DNA of 64,000 bases from Paraburkholderia hospita (GTDB lineage Bacteria; Pseudomonadota; Gammaproteobacteria; Burkholderiales; Burkholderiaceae): positions 1,240,001 to 1,304,000 of the forward strand of contig NZ_CP026106.1 in assembly GCF_002902965.1 (NCBI RefSeq). The letters are read 5' to 3'. Both the position numbers and the translations under genes were made by a program. Shown here piece by piece: positions 60,811 to 64,000 of this stretch. Each line of letters opens with the position of its first letter. Position 1 is the stretch's first letter. The notes beneath the pieces were generated by a model. That model searched no databases and was not told the DNA's origin. It saw nothing but the letters and a program-made list of their open reading frames with translations.

Positions 60811-62382
60811 CTAGCGCCGGCCGCCGCCGCGTGCGCCTCCTCCGCCGCCTCCTCCGCCGCCGCCACGGGCTGCGCCGCTCCCACGGTTGAAGTTCGAAGA
60901 CTGTGCGCTCGCTTGTCCGCGATTGAAGTCCCGCTGCGTCGTCGCCGCGCCCCCGCCGACACCCTGGAATGCCGAGTCGCGGCCGCCGCCCGCGTACCCG
61001 CCCGCGCCTCCGTGACCGGCTTGTGCGTTTGACGAGCCCACGCGGGTGGGCGTTTGCGCGCGATTGCCCGCGGTCGCACTTCGATTGGACGTCTGTGCGC
61101 GATTGCCGGCTGCGGCATTGCGGTTGGGCGACTCTGCGCGATTGTTGACGCCAGCAGTCCGGTTGGACGTCTGTGCCCGGTTGCCGGCTGTAGCACCTCG
61201 AGCCGATTTGTCGGACCGATTGTTGGCACCCGCGCTTCGGCCAGCGCGGTCGGCGGTACTCACATTGTTCTGACGACCTGTTCGATTCCCGGCTTCCGCC
61301 CGATTGGCGACCCCCGCGCGCTCTGTGGCGCCGCCGGTGCGGCCGCGATAGTCGCGTCGCCCGTCGGCGCCCTGTGTACCGTTTGCGTACTTGTTGCGAG
61401 TCGCATTGTCACGATACGCGACGCCCTGACGATGCCCCGCATCGTGTTTCCATTTGCCACCCTCCACCTTGGTACGGTCGAAATTGCGGTCGATGTTGGT
61501 GGCCTTGTTCACGTTGATGTTGACGTCGCCGCCGCCCCAGTTGCAGTTGCTGAAGATTGCGCCCGCTGCGGCGATGCCAAGCCCCCACGCGAACCCGCTT
61601 GCAAGCGCTGCGCCGGGGTAATAGGCGGGAGGCGGCGGCCAGTAGGTGGGCGGGTAGGCGGGTGCGCTCCAGCCGCCGTAGACGACGGTCGGGTTGTAGG
61701 CTGGCACGTAGACGACCTGAGGATTGGACGGCTCGATGCGCACGATGGTTTGCTGCGCGGGAGCGGGCTGGCCGCCCGCACTCGGCGCTGGTACTTCGAC
61801 AATGACCTTCTGTTGTTCGTTAGACGCCAGATGTCCGGCCTTTTGCGCACGCATCCTCAATCGCTGCACAGCGTCAAGCACGTCCTTTTCATTTGCGAGG
61901 AACGCATCGCCAAGGCTTTGGGTCCAGTCGAGCTTGTCATTCATCGGTTCCAGCACCTGCGGAAAAGCCACCAGAGACTTCACGCTGACGTCCCACGGCT
62001 GGTCTTGCACTGCTTGCACGGCGGCTTCGCCCTTCAGGTCCTTGTGCGTTTTCACCCAGCGGGCAGCGCGCACGATCTCAAGCGGATACGTCGATGCCAT
62101 CAGGACTTGCGATAGCAGCGAGTCGGGATAGAGCGCAATCGGTGCGACTAGCGCCTCGATTTCTTCCGGCGGAAATTGCCGGGCCTGAGGCTCGGGCGTC
62201 GAGGCCGGGAGTGGGACCGACGCTGGGGCCGCGACAGAGGCTACGGCTGGCGCGGAAGCCGGCACAGAAGCCGGCGCCGAAGCGGGCTGGGTCTGAGCCT
62301 GCTGATCCTGTTGTTTCGATGGGCAGCCCGCCAACAGGACGACGAGGCTGGTGCTCAACAGTCGTGCAATCCTTATGGACAT
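60811..62382 (-). CDS. DUF3300 lipoprotein, copy 2
   Basis: A 523-residue paralogue of the protein at 56594. The start at ATG 62382 has GGGGTGG upstream and gives a lipobox (LVVLLAGC), unlike copy 1, which has a cleavable signal. A Pro/Ala-rich linker (QQAQTQPASAPASVPASAPA) leads to the DUF3300 core (FPPEEIEALVAPIALYPDSLLSQVLMASTYPLEIVRAARW, NPQVVYVPAYNPTVVYGGW). The C-terminal part carries a 13-residue repeat block (61033-61188) and a Gly-rich end. It stands alone, without DUF2950, convergent with the carrier gene. Lineage duplication and divergence of the C-terminus are evident. Confidence 0.9.
   Translation of the reverse strand: MSIRIARLLSTSLVVLLAGCPSKQQDQQAQTQPASAPASVPASAPAVASVAAPASVPLPASTPEPQARQFPPEEIEALVAPIALYPDSLLSQVLMASTYPLEIVRAARWVKTHKDLKGEAAVQAVQDQPWDVSVKSLVAFPQVLEPMNDKLDWTQSLGDAFLANEKDVLDAVQRLRMRAQKAGHLASNEQQKVIVEVPAPSAGGQPAPAQQTIVRIEPSNPQVVYVPAYNPTVVYGGWSAPAYPPTYWPPPPAYYPGAALASGFAWGLGIAAAGAIFSNCNWGGGDVNINVNKATNIDRNFDRTKVEGGKWKHDAGHRQGVAYRDNATRNKYANGTQGADGRRDYRGRTGGATERAGVANRAEAGNRTGRQNNVSTADRAGRSAGANNRSDKSARGATAGNRAQTSNRTAGVNNRAESPNRNAAAGNRAQTSNRSATAGNRAQTPTRVGSSNAQAGHGGAGGYAGGGRDSAFQGVGGGAATTQRDFNRGQASAQSSNFNRGSGAARGGGGGGGGGGARGGGRR
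61033..61188 (-). repeat. Four 39-bp tandem repeats inside DUF3300 copy 2
   Basis: The protein reads AGNRAQTSNRTAG, VNNRAESPNRNAA, AGNRAQTSNRSAT and AGNRAQTPTRVGS in succession, so four units of 13 residues (39 bases each). The DNA is not identical among units. Similar Asn/Arg-rich motifs continue upstream in less regular form. Confidence 0.85.
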
Positions 62383-62882
62383 GGCCACCCCTGTTTCTTC
62401 GTCAGGCAGCGAAACGTTCCAGGGCGTCGACCGCACAAGGCCGCATGAGCAGGCGGATGAATTCGCTGATTGATAGATTGACGCGACGCTGCACTACGAT
62501 TCGATGGTTTATCACTCACTAGATTAGTACTCGATGCACGATCGGTACAGTTAGATGCAGTGTGATCGAATACTGAAAGTCAGAAAAATGACGGTTCGCA
62601 CAAAGTACTCCATCGGGAAGTTGGCGCAAGAGCGGCATTCAATTAGAGTCATCGAGAGGAGAAAAGCCATGCGGCGCGTCGACACGACGAGCATAGTGTG
62701 CGCTGCCTTCGATCCCACATGAGTTCACGCAACCATCTTTACTGAAACAATCCGGCCAATGGATTCGCTTTTCGCATTGATCGTGATGCCTGTTTCGGGT
62801 AGTGAATGCCATGTTCATTTCGTTCGTCCGTGGGAATCCGGAATCTGGCAGCGATGTCCATCGCGCGCACAGGGTTACCACC
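62383..62882. other. Intergenic region, 500 bases, with one possible micro-ORF
   Basis: This region separates the DUF3300 lipoprotein and the D15-like gene and holds both promoters. AT content is higher in 62480-62600. The only item of note is a micro-ORF at 62669-62722 with a strong ribosome site. No repeat or terminator was seen. Confidence 0.5.
62669..62722 (+). CDS. Possible 17-residue micro-ORF (leader?)
   Basis: GAGAGGAG lies 7 bases before an ATG, followed by 17 sense codons (MRRVDTTSIVCAAFDPT) and TGA. It precedes the D15-like gene by 160 bases. The ribosome site is as good as any nearby, but the short length makes chance possible. Confidence 0.25.
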   Translation: MRRVDTTSIVCAAFDPT

Positions 62883-64000
62883 ATGCGGACGGGAATTCGC
62901 AGTGGCTCTGCGAAGCGTTTGACAAGACAAAGGCGTCCTCGTCGTAACGGGTTGTTCCGGGCAACGTGGGTTGCAGCGATTTTTTCGGCTATCGTCTTCA
63001 CGTCGGTTGATGCGCGCGCGGGTGATGAAACCCTCAGTTTCACGGACCCGGATGACGGGCAATTCGACGTAAGCGACTTCCTGCTCAAACACAAAGGCGC
63101 GTTACCCGTACCCATCCTGATCACCGAGCCCGCTGTCGGCTACGGCCTTGGACTCGGACTATTGTTCTTTTCCGATCCGGACTCTGACGCCGGGGCGGGT
63201 CCTCCCCGCGATAGCAAGGAGCGCGTGCCGCCGAACGTCACGGCACTGGGCGGCCTGTACACCCAGAACGGTACATGGGCCGCCGCCGCGGGTCACTTCC
63301 ACACCTGGGACGATGACAGATACCGATACATTGGTGCGATTGCCAAAGTGGACGCACATCTGGACTACTTTGGCCTTTCGAGTCAGCCGAGATCCTATAC
63401 GCTCCAAGGTGTTGCGTTGATCCAGCAAATGCTGATGCGTATCGGCAACAGCCGCTGGTATGCGGGTTTGCGCTATATCTTTTTCGATTCGTCGTCCACG
63501 TTCGGTTCTGGCGAAGCACCGGGAGAACTGGGCAGCGTGCAAAAAGATCAGCGCATCAGCGCCGGCAGTATCGTGGTGGACTATGATTCCCGAGACAATA
63601 TTTTCTACCCGGGCGAAGGCAGTTTCCTCGAGATCGAGGCGCAGGCCGCCAGGACGGCTTTCGGCGGCACGCAAAACTACGATATCTACGCTGCGCGCGG
63701 CTACACATGGCAACCGTTGACGCATACGCTGATACTTGGCCTGCGCGTGGACAGCAGATTTTCCAGCGGTGACATTCCGTTTTACGCACAACCGTATGTC
63801 GATCTGCGTGGCGTTCAGAAGGGCCGGTACCAGGACAGAAATGCCGTGACGGCCGAAATTGAACTGAGATGGGATCTCGTTCCCCGGTGGTCATTGCTCG
63901 GCTTTACAGGCGTGGGGAAGGCATATGGACGATGGCACAGCTTTTCTGAATCGCAGAATGTACAGAGCGTCGGCGCGGGCGTGCGCTATCTGATCGCACG
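62883..64000 (+). CDS. D15/BamA-like outer-membrane barrel protein (3' truncated by window edge)
   Basis: The frame from ATG 62883 is open to the window end (at least 372 residues). AGGG lies 8 bases before the ATG. A basic n-region (MRTGIRSGSAKRLTRQRRPR) leads to a hydrophobic segment (WVAAIFSAIVFTSVDARA) that serves as a signal peptide. The mature chain has no POTRA repeats. It shows beta-strand alternation and the surface-antigen pattern PVPILITEPAVGYGLGLGLLFF, VVDYDSRDNIFYPGEGSFLEIEA and LLGFTGVGKAYGRW, as in D15/BamA-type C-terminal barrels. It is probably a small stand-alone outer-membrane barrel of unknown role. Confidence 0.85.
   Translation, partial: MRTGIRSGSAKRLTRQRRPRRNGLFRATWVAAIFSAIVFTSVDARAGDETLSFTDPDDGQFDVSDFLLKHKGALPVPILITEPAVGYGLGLGLLFFSDPDSDAGAGPPRDSKERVPPNVTALGGLYTQNGTWAAAAGHFHTWDDDRYRYIGAIAKVDAHLDYFGLSSQPRSYTLQGVALIQQMLMRIGNSRWYAGLRYIFFDSSSTFGSGEAPGELGSVQKDQRISAGSIVVDYDSRDNIFYPGEGSFLEIEAQAARTAFGGTQNYDIYAARGYTWQPLTHTLILGLRVDSRFSSGDIPFYAQPYVDLRGVQKGRYQDRNAVTAEIELRWDLVPRWSLLGFTGVGKAYGRWHSFSESQNVQSVGAGVRYLIA

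Noticed and set aside
61033..61188. Tandem repeats considered as a CRISPR array
   Set aside because: The units are contiguous without spacers, divergent in DNA and in frame within a DUF3300 gene.
61054..62115. 353-codon open frame on the plus strand
   Set aside because: Antisense to DUF3300 copy 2; the repetitive pattern mirrors the repeats of the true gene.

Overview
The window looks like a piece of a Burkholderiaceae replicon, most likely Paraburkholderia or Caballeronia. Signs are the GC-rich DNA, two Burkholderiales-type porins, DUF4148, DUF3300 and DUF2950 proteins, many LysR regulators, and an intergenic hairpin repeat (14290-14560) familiar from that group. This is inference from family knowledge; no database was searched. 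No rRNA, tRNA, CRISPR array, phage or complete insertion sequence was seen. The content is accessory: catabolism, transport, detoxification and signalling, with few housekeeping genes.

Layout. 0-4.4 kb: a 5'-truncated DszC/SfnC-like flavoprotein, a DUF3088 protein and two tandem FMN-dependent monooxygenases, probably an organosulfur or related scavenging unit. 4.4-14.2 kb: a porin, a LysE-type exporter, small exported proteins, a LysR regulator divergent from a tautomerase/acetoacetate-decarboxylase pair, a beta-class GST, a 14-helix MFS exporter and a second LysR regulator. 14.3-22.7 kb: the repeat element, then a complete tripartite RND efflux operon (MexEF-OprN/BpeEF-OprC-like) with its LysR regulator and a ChaC glutathione-degrading enzyme. 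22.9-24.5 kb: three proteins of unknown function.

24.7-28.8 kb: a compact RpiR-regulated unit. The regulator and the operon (C45 autoproteolytic acyltransferase/hydrolase, class III aminotransferase, carboxymuconolactone-decarboxylase-like protein) each carry a copy of the same palindrome upstream. The pathway is not one I recognise. 28.9-36.3 kb: DUF4148, OsmC, a PEP-mutase-like enzyme, an HdeD-like membrane protein fused to a probable permuted papain-like domain, an ECF sigma factor followed by a small membrane protein, a ferredoxin and a small unknown protein, and an MsbA-type ABC exporter.

36.4-48.5 kb: phaJ-phaC for polyhydroxyalkanoate synthesis, then an AraC regulator divergent from an eight-gene colinear catabolic cluster: beta-keto acid cleavage enzyme, MFS importer, quinone oxidoreductase, TauD/TfdA dioxygenase, RBBP9-like hydrolase, Rieske ferredoxin, acyl-CoA ligase and porin. 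It carries uptake, activation, oxidation and acetyl-CoA-dependent cleavage together, and is the best candidate here for an undescribed pathway. 48.5-53.3 kb: a BON protein, a c-di-GMP pair (CSS-EAL phosphodiesterase followed by a Cache/PAS-GGDEF cyclase) and a small lipoprotein. 53.3-64 kb: small exported proteins, a frameshifted relic of carbamate kinase, a DUF2950-DUF3300 operon, an amino-acid binding protein paired with an ArsB/SLC13-like carrier, a second DUF3300 lipoprotein with 13-residue repeats, and a D15-like outer-membrane protein that runs off the window end.
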